From NCBI GenBank assembly GCA_951394045.1, contig OX595986.1:2261534-2325533 (forward strand): 64,000 nt of DNA, read 5' to 3'. Each line of letters starts with the position of its first letter. The first letter of the stretch is position 1. The notes below the pieces were generated by a model, which was not told the DNA's origin, did not search any database, and was given only the letters and a program-made list of their open reading frames with translations. The position numbers were made by a program, and so were the translations under genes. Below are positions 21,252 through 31,501 of the stretch, piece after piece. Source of the DNA: Nitzschia sp. DOCU1 (Eukaryota > Bacillariophyta > Bacillariophyceae > Bacillariales > Bacillariaceae).

Positions 21252-23774
21252 CTAAGAGGAGGCAGATTCGTCGACAATGCTTCTTAGCCTACTTTTCATT
21301 CCATCAAGCTCGGCTTGGTTAGCCATTGTACTTATCGCATCGCTGCGACAACGCCATACAACAATGACCAATTTCTTCAAATAGTCGTTCTCGTATCCTC
21401 TCAGGCAAACGACGAACGACCCCAACGATAGGGCTCGTGCCTGCGCCGCGAAGCTCTCCGAGAAAGTACTGATCTGAACGTTTCCAGGTTCCAAGCACCT
21501 TCGAAAGTCGTCGAGGTCTGCAATGATTTTTCGCTTCGTCATGTGCGGAGCAACAAAATGGACCCCCTCTTGAGCGATTCTGTAGTCAACTTCACAATCT
21601 TTGTTGCATCGAGTAAAGCCTTTTAAGCCTGAGTTTATGACAGTCACCTTTTCCTGAATACCAGTTTCAATCAATGCCTTCACAGACTTTGTGATAAAGT
21701 ACAAGACTTTAGCCTCCCCACACGCCCTAGCCATGTAGTTCCCCTCGTCAAAACTGTCTGAAGAAAGACCATAGAACTCCTTGAGTGCAGTGAAAATGTT
21801 CTCAGGGATGGGAACGAAATCGTCCTTGCCCAACCTTTCGTGCTTTTTGCCTTCTTTATCTTCGAGATAGACCTTTTTCGTGTGGCCACGGACAACGTTG
21901 GAGCTATCTTTTTCATTCTTCATTAATTCACCAGCGCCACCGATTTCCTCGCCTTCCTCTTCAACTTTTGCTCTTTTGGTATCGGGTTCGCTCGTTGTCT
22001 CGTTAGACTCGTCTTTCTGTTCGAGTTCCTCCTGAAGCCTCTCGAACCGAGCCCTAGCCCGGGCGTTCATGGGCGCCACCTTCTTGAGAAGACAAACAAA
22101 AAAGCCGCCCGTGTCCATGTCTTGAGGCATGATTCGCATGCATCGTTCTAAATGCAATCGGGCGGCTTCCTCTTCCGTTGGGGGGAAACAAGATTGTCGG
22201 ATTCTTCTTCTCATTTGCTTTGGAACTTCTTCAAACGATGAGTATTCCGTCAAGCCTGTGGATTGCACCATCTCTTTCAACACGTCATTATCGAAAGATG
22301 CCGGTTTGAATATTCGGTTTGGGCGCGTCTTCTGCGACTCATCGTCACCAGCATCGTTCTTTACCTCTGAATCGGCTGGAGATTCTTTCTCGCCAGAAGG
22401 CGTTTCTGTCCCTACCATCACATCGTCCTCCTTACTTTCAGTGATGGGCGCAATGTCGGCATCATCATTTTTTTTGTTATTTTCGGCCCATTTCTTTCTC
22501 CTTGCCTGCATCTTGTCGTTGTTCTTTTTTTCCTTGTTCCTTTCGTCTCGTCGGCTCTTTGATTCACTCACAACCTTCCACGTCGACATCCCGGGTCTGG
22601 CCAAAATACCTTTCATTTCGGACCGACAGTCCACGAGCTCCAAGCAACCCTCAGAGGCTCGAAGTAGCTCCGCCACAACTGATTCATTTTCTATGGGATT
22701 CATGGAGCATGTCGAGTAGACCAATTGCCCCCCAACGCAAGTTAGTCGGGCACCTTTCAGTGCGACTCCCAGCTGAACGTTGTGAAGAGCCAAAGCAGTG
22801 AGTTGGCTCCAGCGTTTCCAGATGCCGGGGTTCTTTCGGGAGGTGCCATCTCCAGAGCAGGGTACATCGCATAGAACGCGATCAAATACTCCTTCAGAAG
22901 GATGTTCCACGGATCGAACTATTGGGAAGAATTGAGCATCGCAGCAACAGATGAAAATGGCAGGACTGTTGATACGCCGGATCTGATGGACCAGCATATA
23001 AGCCCGCTTGTAGTCTGCGTCATTGGCCACGACGTAGCCCGTGGGTTCCGTGTCTCCCGGGTTTGCGGGGAGATTAACGAGCTCCAGTAGCTGCGACGTC
23101 TTGGACCCAGGAGCTGCACACATGTCCAAGACCGTGTGATGAGGTTTGGGATTTAACACAACCGGGGGAATCATTGAAACCGTTTCCTGACGCGTCACAA
23201 AGCCTGCCTCTGTTTGAACCTTCAACCAATTATGGAACTCATTAAGGTTGGTGTTGCGACGGATGGTCTGTCGATCCAAACTCAGTTGGTACGCGTGGGG
23301 TATATAGGGAATCTTCTTGGCTGGAGCAATCGTTCTCATTTCCGGTTTCAGCTCTTCTCCTTTGACTACTCTCTCACCCCCTTTCGGCTGCACCTCGATT
23401 TCCATTTTCTTGCCCATAAAAGTCTCCAGCTCTTGCTCCAACTTTAACCTCAAATGATCGTCAACGTCATTCCCTATACGAAACGAAGCAGGCAAGATCG
23501 ATTTGACCGACTTTAACCACCGTTGGCGCTCAGCTTCCTTTTGCTCGTCTGTTGTACATTTAACAAATTGGCCCGTGGCCTCGTCCAGGTGGTAGTCATG
23601 GATACCTTGATAAGCATAGAAAGCCTCCATTTTGAAGTTTTCAAGTTTCAACAACTCGTACGGGTTTCGTTCTTTGCCGTACTTGTCGTTGTTCTGGGAA
23701 GGATCGTCATTTTTCGAATTCCTGCCTTCTTTCTCGCGCTGCTTCTTTCGCGCTTTGCTCCACTTGCGACCCAT
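21252..23774 (-). CDS. NSUN2/Trm4-type RNA cytosine-5 methyltransferase
   Basis: SAM-dependent m5C methyltransferase, probably of tRNA. The single-exon 840-aa protein starts at 23774 with a lysine-rich stretch (MGRKWSKARKKQREKEG). The catalytic half contains NLNEFHNWL, the SAM-binding VLDMCAAPGSKTSQLLEL (about residues 210-230), motif IV DVPCSGDGTSRKNPG and motif VI YSTCSMNPIENE, with the two cysteines used for catalysis and release. An inserted Lys/Glu-rich linker and a C-terminal RNA-binding-like region follow, including AGELMKNE and VGTETPSGEKES. Length and motif order fit NSUN2/Trm4 rather than NOP2. It is likely nuclear. Confidence 0.9.
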   Translation of the reverse strand: MGRKWSKARKKQREKEGRNSKNDDPSQNNDKYGKERNPYELLKLENFKMEAFYAYQGIHDYHLDEATGQFVKCTTDEQKEAERQRWLKSVKSILPASFRIGNDVDDHLRLKLEQELETFMGKKMEIEVQPKGGERVVKGEELKPEMRTIAPAKKIPYIPHAYQLSLDRQTIRRNTNLNEFHNWLKVQTEAGFVTRQETVSMIPPVVLNPKPHHTVLDMCAAPGSKTSQLLELVNLPANPGDTEPTGYVVANDADYKRAYMLVHQIRRINSPAIFICCCDAQFFPIVRSVEHPSEGVFDRVLCDVPCSGDGTSRKNPGIWKRWSQLTALALHNVQLGVALKGARLTCVGGQLVYSTCSMNPIENESVVAELLRASEGCLELVDCRSEMKGILARPGMSTWKVVSESKSRRDERNKEKKNNDKMQARRKKWAENNKKNDDADIAPITESKEDDVMVGTETPSGEKESPADSEVKNDAGDDESQKTRPNRIFKPASFDNDVLKEMVQSTGLTEYSSFEEVPKQMRRRIRQSCFPPTEEEAARLHLERCMRIMPQDMDTGGFFVCLLKKVAPMNARARARFERLQEELEQKDESNETTSEPDTKRAKVEEEGEEIGGAGELMKNEKDSSNVVRGHTKKVYLEDKEGKKHERLGKDDFVPIPENIFTALKEFYGLSSDSFDEGNYMARACGEAKVLYFITKSVKALIETGIQEKVTVINSGLKGFTRCNKDCEVDYRIAQEGVHFVAPHMTKRKIIADLDDFRRCLEPGNVQISTFSESFAAQARALSLGSFVVCLRGYENDYLKKLVIVVWRCRSDAISTMANQAELDGMKSRLRSIVDESASS

Positions 23775-24248
23775 CCTTTCAAGTACCTAGTTCTTTTCTC
23801 TACAGGTAAGTCGAAAAGAGGCCCAGCCGTATAGACTTTCGGAGATCGTCTGATTCAGGAAGTGGTTGATGGAAATGTTGGAGGCAGCAGAGGCTGTGAT
23901 GGAGTGCCGTCGAAAGATTCTTCATGTGCAGCAATAGCGCGCGCGATCAGTTGGTTGGTTGTCCTTGATACCGTCAGCCGTCCGCACCATTGGAGGATTT
24001 TGATTGGCTGATGGCACAGAATTCGGAATCTCGGTCGAGCGTAGCGAAAAAACAAACCACTGATCCGACTTGGGCCATGATAATCCTGATTTGAAAAGGT
24101 AGCAAGTGTATAGTACTCCTTAAACCATTTGACTTTAATTCATTCTTCTGTTAACTCTTTATGTAAATAGGAATAAATCCATCAAATTTTGTTTCAGCTT
24201 CTGAGCACTTCATTGCACTGAATTCGGTCTATGTCAAAGCCGGCGCGA
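23775..24248. other. Intergenic between NSUN gene and GPDH
   Basis: It holds the NSUN upstream region and the GPDH 3' flank. No gene is supported. Confidence 0.5.
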
Positions 24249-26505
24249 CTACCCAACAAACTGCTTGCCTGCCTCCTCCTTTGGGATATTTGTCAGTTGC
24301 CCACCGTAAGATTCTACATACTTTTCTGCGGCAGCAATCTGTTCACCCAAGACCTTCTTGCTCCAACCGAGCTCCTTTGACATGATCTCGGCCACAATCG
24401 GAATAACTTCCATAGCTGCATCCTTGTTCAAAAATGCCAAACGAGTTCTTCGACTCAGCACATCTTCCACTGTACAAGCGTATTCACGACACGCCCAAAT
24501 CACATCGGCTACAATATACGGGAAGGTGGCTAGCAATCGGCGCTTACCTTCCCCGTTGGGGACGGATTCAGCCAGCTCGCAAACTTCCCAGGCGCGCCCC
24601 CCGTACGTCTTGGCTAGATGCTTGGCAACTTCCTCCGACATGCCGTACTTTTGAATCAATTGAATTGGGAGCGTCTTCGAATCTGTATCCATGAAGACGA
24701 TGTAATTGTGCATGAGTCTATGTTCCCGCGACGCATGCTTCAAGGCTCGACAGTTTCACTTACATCCCTCTCCGCCAAATAGTTTGATCTCCAAGGTCTT
24801 GCCGTGAGGCCCATTTTCGCCCACCACCTGATCTGTCACTTCCTCAGCCATTTCTCGCCAAGTGGTCCACTTTCCCCCGGCAATGAATATAACTCCGGTC
24901 TCGGGGTTTTCCGAAATAACATGATCCCGCGATGCCGGTGCGTCAGGAGGAGCATTAGGGTCAACGGCCAGAGGTCTCCAGCCACGCCAGGAACTCAGCA
25001 CATCGCTGCGTTTGAAGGCCAAATCAGGGGTCAAATATTTCGAACTCTCCTTCAGGAGCCAATCAATATCATCCTCCGGAGCTTCGGGCGATGTCATGGC
25101 AGGTCCTAACCGATCTGTCGTCCCCACCAAAGTATGGTTTTGCCACGGCAAAATGAACAAGAAGCGACCATCCGAAGTATTATAATCCAACAGTCCCATC
25201 TGCGAGAGGAAAGTTAGTCAACATGAGAAACAAACGATGATCCAGTACACAACCTATATATCATCTTTGCCCACATCCCCGCGAACAACATACCTCATGG
25301 GAACAATAATAACTGGGCAAGACTATGTGCGTTCCATGCGCCCCACGAACGGCAGGTTGCATTTGATTGTCAGTACCCAACACTTCCATCTCTCGGAGGG
25401 CGTCCGTAAAAGGACCTCCCGCAAAAACCACTTTCTTTGCCTTGATAGCAAAGGTACGTCCCGTCATGCGATCCATGGCCTCGACTCCCACGACCTTGCC
25501 AGTGGAAGGGTCAATAATGGTTTTGATCATCTCCACATAATTCGCAATAGTGGCTCCATGCTCGGCGGCTGAAAGAGCAATTGCCACATTGGTGCGAGCA
25601 TCATTGTGCTGTGCCTCATAAAAGACAGCACAGTATTTAATGTTCTTGTCATTAAGTTGAGGAAATGATTCCTTGGCCTTGTTCGACGTCATAATGTAAC
25701 TCGGTGGGCACTTAAAGAAGCTAAGGGAATCGTAGAATTTCAACACAAAGGGCGCCAACACGGGGAAGAATCCATACAACCAGTGTCCAAAAGGAGCAGG
25801 ACTGACATGCCACCTGTCGAACGGAATTGCAATCGGAATCCAGTTGCACAGGTGTGCCTGTTTTTCCATCATGTATCTTCGCTCTTGATGGCAACTAAAG
25901 ACCATTGACATTTCCTCGACAAAGCCTTTCACGGTCGAGATTGGTTGTGTCACTAATTTGGGCGACAACAAAATGGACGTGGCGGTAGCCATGTACTTGA
26001 TGCCAGCCCAAATTAATTTGGTCGAACGTGATGATGTCTCACTCGCAAAGTCGCCGCGTTCAATACAGGCGACATTCAATCCTCTGGTGGCGGCATCCAA
26101 GGCCACACCAGCCCCAGTAGCTCCTCCTCCGATCACCAGCAAATCAAAGGAGTCCGTACTGCCCTGCTGCGACGCCTGTTTTTCCAACCGTCTCACTTGT
26201 TCAGCTCGCGACGGTAGACCCTTTGGTGCTGGAACTTCCTTTGGATCTGAAACTACGCCGGTCATGGCCAAACCTGGGTCGCGATTCGGCGGCAGGGAGG
26301 CAAAGGAGCGCGCATTATGCCCTCCCCACCCGAAAAAGGAGCGTCTGGTGTTTTCATGTTTCGCCTTTCCACTGGCATTTTGACTGGACCCAGAAGAAAA
26401 GTAAGTTCGACGGCCGGCAATCCATCGGAACGAATTCCTGGAAACCAGAGAAGGCGAAGTGCAGCCGTTGCGAACAACAACAACAGTGCAACGAGTCGCA
26501 ATCAT
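24249..26505 (-). CDS. FAD-dependent glycerol-3-phosphate dehydrogenase, mitochondrial, 3 exons
   Basis: Oxidises glycerol-3-phosphate to dihydroxyacetone phosphate and feeds electrons to ubiquinone at the mitochondrial inner membrane. Exons 26505-25294, 25199-24764 and 24682-24249 join across introns of 94 and 81 nt to 693 aa. The N-terminus is Arg/Ser-rich (MIATRCTVVVVRN..., RRTYFSSGSS), fitting a mitochondrial presequence. The FAD fold is DLLVIGGGATGAGVALDAA with ERGDFASETSSRSTKLIWAG after it. Junction 1 restores IVLPSYYCSHEMGLLDYN and junction 2 restores GGEGYSKTLP, both typical of GlpD/GPD2. The C-terminal cap domain follows; no EF hands are seen. Start 26505 is the first ATG; an upstream GTG at 26520 is ignored. 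Confidence 0.92.
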
Positions 26506-26959
26506 CCCTGAAAGTTGCACAACTCTGTTACATTCAAGTAGGACTCAGCGACGAGTGGTTTTCAACACCTGGTGAGAGATGAGTACTGTAATGCGAAAAG
26601 TTGAGAGTCACAAATAAATCATTGATGGAAACAAGAGCGTTGGGAGGTGGAGTTTCGCTCTTTTGAGAGAAAGATTCAGAAGTGTCGAAGAACACTTCTT
26701 CAGTTTCTCGTCATCATCACGCATGATATGCACGTATCGTACCAGGTACAGGGTACGCCGATGGCGTCGATGACATGCGGTGTTCGGAAGACACATTCCA
26801 CGTCAGCTACAAATGGTCCTTTTCCGTCCGATCAAATGAAAGGAATCATCGGAGTGAAAATCCCACCAAAAAATCGAAAACAAATTTTACACCAGACCAT
26901 CATTTTTCACCATTATCGCATTCAGGTGGACAACTTTTTATCGTATTGCATCGTTCAAA
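26506..26959. other. Divergent promoter of GPDH and RimO-like gene
   Basis: 454 bp between divergent starts. It contains one copy of the GTACCAGGTAC motif and no gene I can support. Confidence 0.55.
26739..26749. promoter_or_regulatory. GTACCAGGTAC motif, copy 1
   Basis: Nearly palindromic 11-bp motif, 211 bp before the RimO start. The same 11 bp recur at 51875 and 58093, always outside genes. A transcription-factor site is inferred. Confidence 0.4.
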
Positions 26960-28564
26960 ATGACTCACCGAGTGGTACTCGAGCGCATGTGGCCGTGTCG
27001 ATTGCAAATGCTGGGCTCAAGAACAAGAGGTCGATCTTGCTTTTCGTCGTATTGGAACAATGAAGCGCGAAGGTCCGACCCAGCAGCCAGTCGACCTCTA
27101 AAACAGAGCACGTCGTCTTTCGTTATCAGGAATTTCAGCACTCGGTCACGCCGACGGTCTCGACCAACGAGTTTTCGGGCTCAGGATGAAGCTCCCAAGA
27201 AAATCATGTTCCAGTCACTCGGGTGTCCCCGAAACTTTGTGGATACAGAAGTCATGTTGGGCATGAGCGTGCAGTCCGGCATGGAATTAACACAAGATCC
27301 CGAAGAAGCAGATTACTTGGTAGTCAATACATGTGGGTTCCTGGAATCGGCTCGGCAAGAATCGAGAGAGGCCATCGAAGAGCTAGCGCAAGCCAAGAAA
27401 GTTAATGGAAAACTATTGGTAACTGGTTGCATGGTTAACCTGCACAAGGATCAGATTCTAAAGGACTTTCCAGGTGTCGATTCGGTACTGGGATCTGGTG
27501 CCATTGATAAGGTGCTGGAAACAATTCAACAACTCGAGGAAAACTCCGATCAACGATTAGTGCAATCGGCCCATCGCCGAAGTTTCCTAGAGCGGGGGGA
27601 CACCCCTCGCTTTCTTGCAACACCCCCGCACTATGCATATCTGAAAATCGCCGAAGGTTGTAAAAAACAGTGTTCCTTCTGTATCATTCCCAAAATAAAA
27701 GGACGTCTTCAGTCGAAACCAATAGATCAACTTGTAGAAGAGTTCCAAGCAATCCTCGAGCATGGAGCGTCCGAAATCATTTTGATCGCCCAAGACCTGG
27801 GAGACTATGGCAAGGATTTGAGGAAGAATGGACAGTCCTCACCAGCGAGTCTGGATCAACTCTTGCGCGCTCTATTGGCTGCATCGGACGATCCCCGCTT
27901 GTGGTTACGTCTACTCTACTTGTATCCCGATGAAATAACTCCAGAACTCGTGTCGATTATGGAATCAGATCCTCGGATCTGTCCCTATTTAGACATGCCG
28001 ATTCAACACAGTCACGACGAAATGCTAAAGGCAATGCGACGAAAGACGACTGGGAATGATATCAAGGCGACGATCGACATGCTTCGGGAGCGAATTCCTG
28101 GCATCCACATTCGCACCAGTCTGATGGTAGGTTTTCCCGGAGAAACGGAGGCGCACTTTGAACATTTGTTGGACTTTGTCCGAGAATACAAATTAGACAA
28201 TGTGGGAGTCTTCACCTACTCGGACGAACCGCTTGCCTATTCGTCAAAATTGCCAAAACATGTCCCAGAAGACGTGAAAGTTGAGCGGTATCATCGGTTG
28301 ATGCAAGCCCAGCTCGAGACGATTCGAACGAAAAACCAGGCGCGGGTTGACAAGAGAGAACGAATCGAGGTCGTGATTGAAGGCGTTCGGGACGAAAATC
28401 TGATAGTAGGTCGATACAATGGACAGTGCCCCGATATAGATGGGCAAGTCCTACTCGATGCCAACGAGTCATCGGTCTACGCTGGAGCTCGATATTGGGT
28501 AGAAATTACGGCTTTTGACGAATACGACTTGATTGGTAGGATAGTGGATGGGCCCACTGTATGA
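26960..28564 (+). CDS. rimO: RimO-type methylthiotransferase (radical SAM), organelle-targeted
   Basis: Adds a methylthio group to the conserved aspartate of ribosomal protein S12; here presumably in a plastid or mitochondrial ribosome. The single-exon 534-aa protein has a 70-residue Arg/Ser-rich leader (MTHRVVLERMW..., FSTRSRRRSRPTS). Its N-terminal domain has three cluster cysteines in QSLGCPRNFVDTE, VVNTCGFLES and VTGCMVN (about residues 87, 123, 156), and the radical-SAM motif is CKKQCSFC (about 234-241). GRLQSKP and a C-terminal TRAM-like domain follow. FVDTE next to the first Cys and the motif set favour RimO over MiaB/CDKAL1. Bacterial-type origin is likely. It is divergent from GPDH. 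Confidence 0.88.
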   Translation: MTHRVVLERMWPCRLQMLGSRTRGRSCFSSYWNNEARRSDPAASRPLKQSTSSFVIRNFSTRSRRRSRPTSFRAQDEAPKKIMFQSLGCPRNFVDTEVMLGMSVQSGMELTQDPEEADYLVVNTCGFLESARQESREAIEELAQAKKVNGKLLVTGCMVNLHKDQILKDFPGVDSVLGSGAIDKVLETIQQLEENSDQRLVQSAHRRSFLERGDTPRFLATPPHYAYLKIAEGCKKQCSFCIIPKIKGRLQSKPIDQLVEEFQAILEHGASEIILIAQDLGDYGKDLRKNGQSSPASLDQLLRALLAASDDPRLWLRLLYLYPDEITPELVSIMESDPRICPYLDMPIQHSHDEMLKAMRRKTTGNDIKATIDMLRERIPGIHIRTSLMVGFPGETEAHFEHLLDFVREYKLDNVGVFTYSDEPLAYSSKLPKHVPEDVKVERYHRLMQAQLETIRTKNQARVDKRERIEVVIEGVRDENLIVGRYNGQCPDIDGQVLLDANESSVYAGARYWVEITAFDEYDLIGRIVDGPTV

Positions 28565-28929
28565 AAGTAATGGTAGGATGTGAAGTTTGCAAGAGCGCCA
28601 GGACGTAAATCGACATCAAGTAGAAAGCGGTCGCTCGAAAAACGTAGCTGGAAGGCAGAAACTGCAAATCTAAAGTCGTCTAGGAATGAAGGATGCTTGA
28701 AACTCGATAATTGTTGGGTAAAAGGTATGTAACCAGAAACACTTGATAGCCTTTCAACGGCGACCATCTAGGAAACAGGAGTTCGTCCCAGGGAGGAGAC
28801 TACTTCTATAATCCTAAAAGGAAACGCCGCGTCATTCGCTCGCAGATTGAAATGCCTTAGCCTTTCTTCTGCGAGATTTCAAGTGCACTGGTTGCTTGGC
28901 AGCCACACTAGCAAATTGCTAGAGTGGCA
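28565..28929. other. Intergenic: SelK 3' UTR with SECIS-like hairpin, RimO 3' flank
   Basis: No gene seen. RimO and SelK converge here, and the minus strand just after the SelK stop holds a hairpin with SECIS-like features. Confidence 0.5.
28831..28882 (-). promoter_or_regulatory. Candidate SECIS element of SelK
   Basis: Minus strand, 48 nt after the SelK stop: TTGA, then AAT, then a 7-bp stem CTCGCAG paired with CTGCGAG, a loop beginning AA, and TGAC on the 3' side. The spacing TTGA-N10-AA matches eukaryotic SECIS. The 5' core is TTGA instead of the usual ATGA, so the call is tentative. Confidence 0.4.
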
Positions 28930-29273
28930 TTACCTGCCTCACCCGCCCATTCGTGCTTGAGCATCGCCCAAATGTTTGACTCCACGAATGTTGCTGCCGC
29001 CACCCGGTTGACCTCCACCACTCGTATATGACCTCCCATTGTTTCTTTGTCCATACTGTCGAAAATCGTGAGTGTCAATAAGGTGGCATTAATCACAAAT
29101 TCTGCGGCCCGAACGAGACTTACCGTTGCGCGATTCTCGATGCGTTGCGGGGGATTGGTAATTGCGCCAAAGAAAAGTGCGATAAAATCGATGATTCCTT
29201 GCAGAAAGTCAGTGATTAATCGAATGAATGACTTTCGTCCTCCCACAGTTCCGTCATGGTTGATATAAGGCAT
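28930..29273 (-). CDS. SELENOK: Selenoprotein K, UGA-Sec, 2 exons
   Basis: Small ER membrane selenoprotein linked to ER-associated degradation and calcium/palmitoylation functions in animals. Exons 29273-29124 and 29055-28930 join across a 68-nt intron (GTAAGT, GACAG) to 91 aa counting Sec. Visible parts: MPYIN start, then the family signature FIRLITDFLQGIIDFIALFF, a single membrane helix, then a Gly/Arg/Asn-rich cytosolic tail with GGGQPGGGSN. The tail ends GG-UGA-GR-stop (UGA at 28941-28939, TAA at 28932-28930), identical in layout to the conserved GGUGR end of SelK. An automatic gene finder would stop at the UGA and miss or mis-splice it. Reading the UGA as Sec is inferred from this family match and the SECIS-like hairpin downstream. 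Confidence 0.85.
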
Positions 29274-30139
29274 GATTACAGAGTTGAATTGCAACAATGG
29301 AGTTGAACAATTTTTGTGTTGAAAGAAGAATTTGGAGGACCCATCGTTGGGATGACCTCGATCGTCGCTTTACGATTGCGGATGGGATAGTATTCACATA
29401 GCTACAGATAGTGGCTCAAAAGATTCTTAACTTGGCGAATGAGTGACACTCCTCGACTCCCTCATCGAGTCTTGGGTTCTGTGGTGTCCGGCCGCGCATG
29501 CCTGCCTGGTAGGAATCATAATTCTGACAACCGGCATGTCGTACATATGTCGCACTCCCACCACGGTGATGCAAAATTTATCGCTCATAAGAGTGAGCGC
29601 GAGCCTGCAACGCCTGCGTTCATTATATAAATCTTTCGAGGGCACCAAGCCTGCAAGGGTTCTCGTTTTTGTGGAAGCTATCTCGACCGCTCATCTCTTC
29701 ACATTGTGTCGGAAAATGCAATGGTATCTTTTTGTCGAAGTCTGGAAAAAAGATGAGGAAAGGATATGCCGTACCATCTACTTCACTGACATCACTCAGC
29801 ACTTCGTTGCTCTGAGTAAATAGATGAGTAGAAAGCAGAGGCTAGTGAAAAGCAGTGACTCTAAGCTGTTGAAGTAGAGTGAACCTTCTTAGAATAGCAA
29901 CCGCTAAACGGACGATGAGGCGGATAGCTCGAACTAGTAGTTACAGGCAATGATTCCTTCCGTTGAAAGATCAATGGTTGGAAGCTACCATTCCGTACCT
30001 GTTACGACTTTCGAATGATGTCCCTAATAGATAAATGGATATCATGATTGTTTAATTTTTACGTAAACTATGCAATCATGGATAGCAGCAATTCCGGCGT
30101 CCCAATCAAGTTCATCAAATAACATGTAAAATCAATAGT
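29274..30139. other. Intergenic, 866 bp, no gene supported
   Basis: It contains the SelK promoter and then sequence with only short, unsupported open frames. The best of these (29443-29823, plus, GTG start) has no family resemblance. I see no tRNA or repeat. Confidence 0.45.
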
Positions 30140-30742
30140 TTACTTCGTCGCTTGAGGCTGGTAATGGTAGTCCCCCTGAGAGCTAGTCATTCGTCGGAGG
30201 AGCTTTGCTCGGTGTTCGAAGCCATTCGCACGAGATCGACGAGCTTGAATTTGCGCCCCCGACGGCATACCCTGGAATGCAATGTTCATGCTATCGTCCC
30301 GGGTCTTCCTTCGATAATCCTCAAAGACATTTGGAAACTGGCGGCATACGGCTGGAAGATCCGATGCCTGTCGAACATGAGCGGCCATTCGTTGGCAAAA
30401 GTTAAGGTCGCCTTGAGTTTCTGCATAAAGACAAGGATCCAAAGAACAAATGGATGTCAGGCGATTGGCACATGCCAAGCACTGGATGGAACTTGGATCC
30501 AGGGGATTTGGAAGGAAAGCTCCAGCGGAACTTGATCACTTACCATCCACGGACAGAACAGAGTTAGCAAGGATCATGGTGGAATACATTGCACAAATGC
30601 TGTTGCGAGATGAGGAGTAGACAGAAGTTGGTAAGATTGATTGTGTGATGGATCCGGGGAGGAAGAAAAATGGAAGTATCCTGCAAGCACTTCCTCCTCC
30701 CCCGCCATCTGATTTCATGGCAGCCAAACGGAAAGTCCCCAT
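30140..30742 (-). CDS. Small unknown protein, 2 exons
   Basis: No family recognised. Exons 30742-30544 and 30420-30140 join across a 123-nt intron (GTAAGT donor, TTTATGCAG acceptor) with an intact frame and give 159 aa. The N-terminal part has a Gly run (SDGGGGG) and a hydrophobic stretch PFFFLPGSI; the C-terminal part is basic and polar, with two cysteines (NFCQRM, AVCRQF) in a helical context. The start could also be the ATG at 30718. The frame-preserving splice supports a real gene. It is divergent from the small gene at 30832 with 89 bp between starts, so they share a promoter. Confidence 0.5.
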
Positions 30743-30831
30743 AACTAAAAAATCTTTGCCAACGTAGACCAACTACTGAGATTCACGTGGCATACGTGGC
30801 ACAAATTTGGTGACACCCCTTCATATCATCC

Positions 30832-31188
30832 ATGGCGGGGAATGGGTTCTTCCAGAACAACAACCGGGTGGCAGAATTTTGCTATGGACTGTACATTATT
30901 GGGCAAACGAATGTCGGAAACGTGTCCCGCGCTTGTCTTTAGATGAGGAATTTTTGTTGCAGGAAGAAGCCCAGCAAGTCGGGCGAGCTTCGAATGCACA
31001 AACGCCGGTACACAGGCCCCGCACAGGAAGGAGAAGAACCACGACATTTCTAAACGCCGGAATTTCTTGCGCAAAGCTATTTCGACCTTTCTTCGGACTC
31101 TTTTTTCAGGAAGAGCTACCTCCCTACCGGTATTTCCATTCTAGTGTTAGCTGGAGTCGCTCCTGGGCTGTTTGTGCAGAAGCATTGA
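30832..31188 (+). CDS. 60-aa one-helix membrane protein, 3 exons (candidate)
   Basis: Short gene seen only by splicing. Exons 30832-30890, 30963-31007 and 31110-31188 join across introns of 72 and 102 nt. Both donors begin GTACA; acceptors are TTGTTGCAG and TTTTTTCAG. The joined frame gives 60 aa. The protein has a polar start (MAGNGFFQNNN), a basic middle (KKPSKSGELRMHKRRK) and one C-terminal hydrophobic helix (ISILVLAGVAPGLFV) ending QKH. This shape is like small subunits of respiratory complexes or ER membrane complexes, but no family is certain. An unspliced 147-aa open frame over the same place lacks an ATG. Confidence 0.42.
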
Positions 31189-31501
31189 ACCCTCGCCAAG
31201 GATATCTTCAAGGCGGAGACCAACCCCCACCCCAGTTTGTTGAATAACACGTAGCTGCTAAGTCTACGCCGTACGGCATAGGGCGATTACTACATGGATA
31301 TGCTGATCTGGTCGGTCCTCCCCCATCCCCTTGGATTCCAAGAATTTCATGATGGTCCTAATTGCACACCGTCGCTGAATGCCCGTCAACAGAAGAAGTT
31401 ATCGTTTCTTGGTTGCCTTGCTTTTGGACCCAGGACACGCAGAAGATCACCCATCTACCCGATGAGTGACCATCTGAATATCAAGATTCCCAAAGCAAAT
31501 G
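31189..31501. other. Intergenic, about 310 bp
   Basis: It lies between convergent ends of the 60-aa gene and the Gly/Arg-rich gene. Nothing else is seen. Confidence 0.45.

Noticed and set aside
29443..29823. 127-codon open frame, plus strand
   Set aside because: Starts with GTG, no family resemblance, no splice or promoter support.
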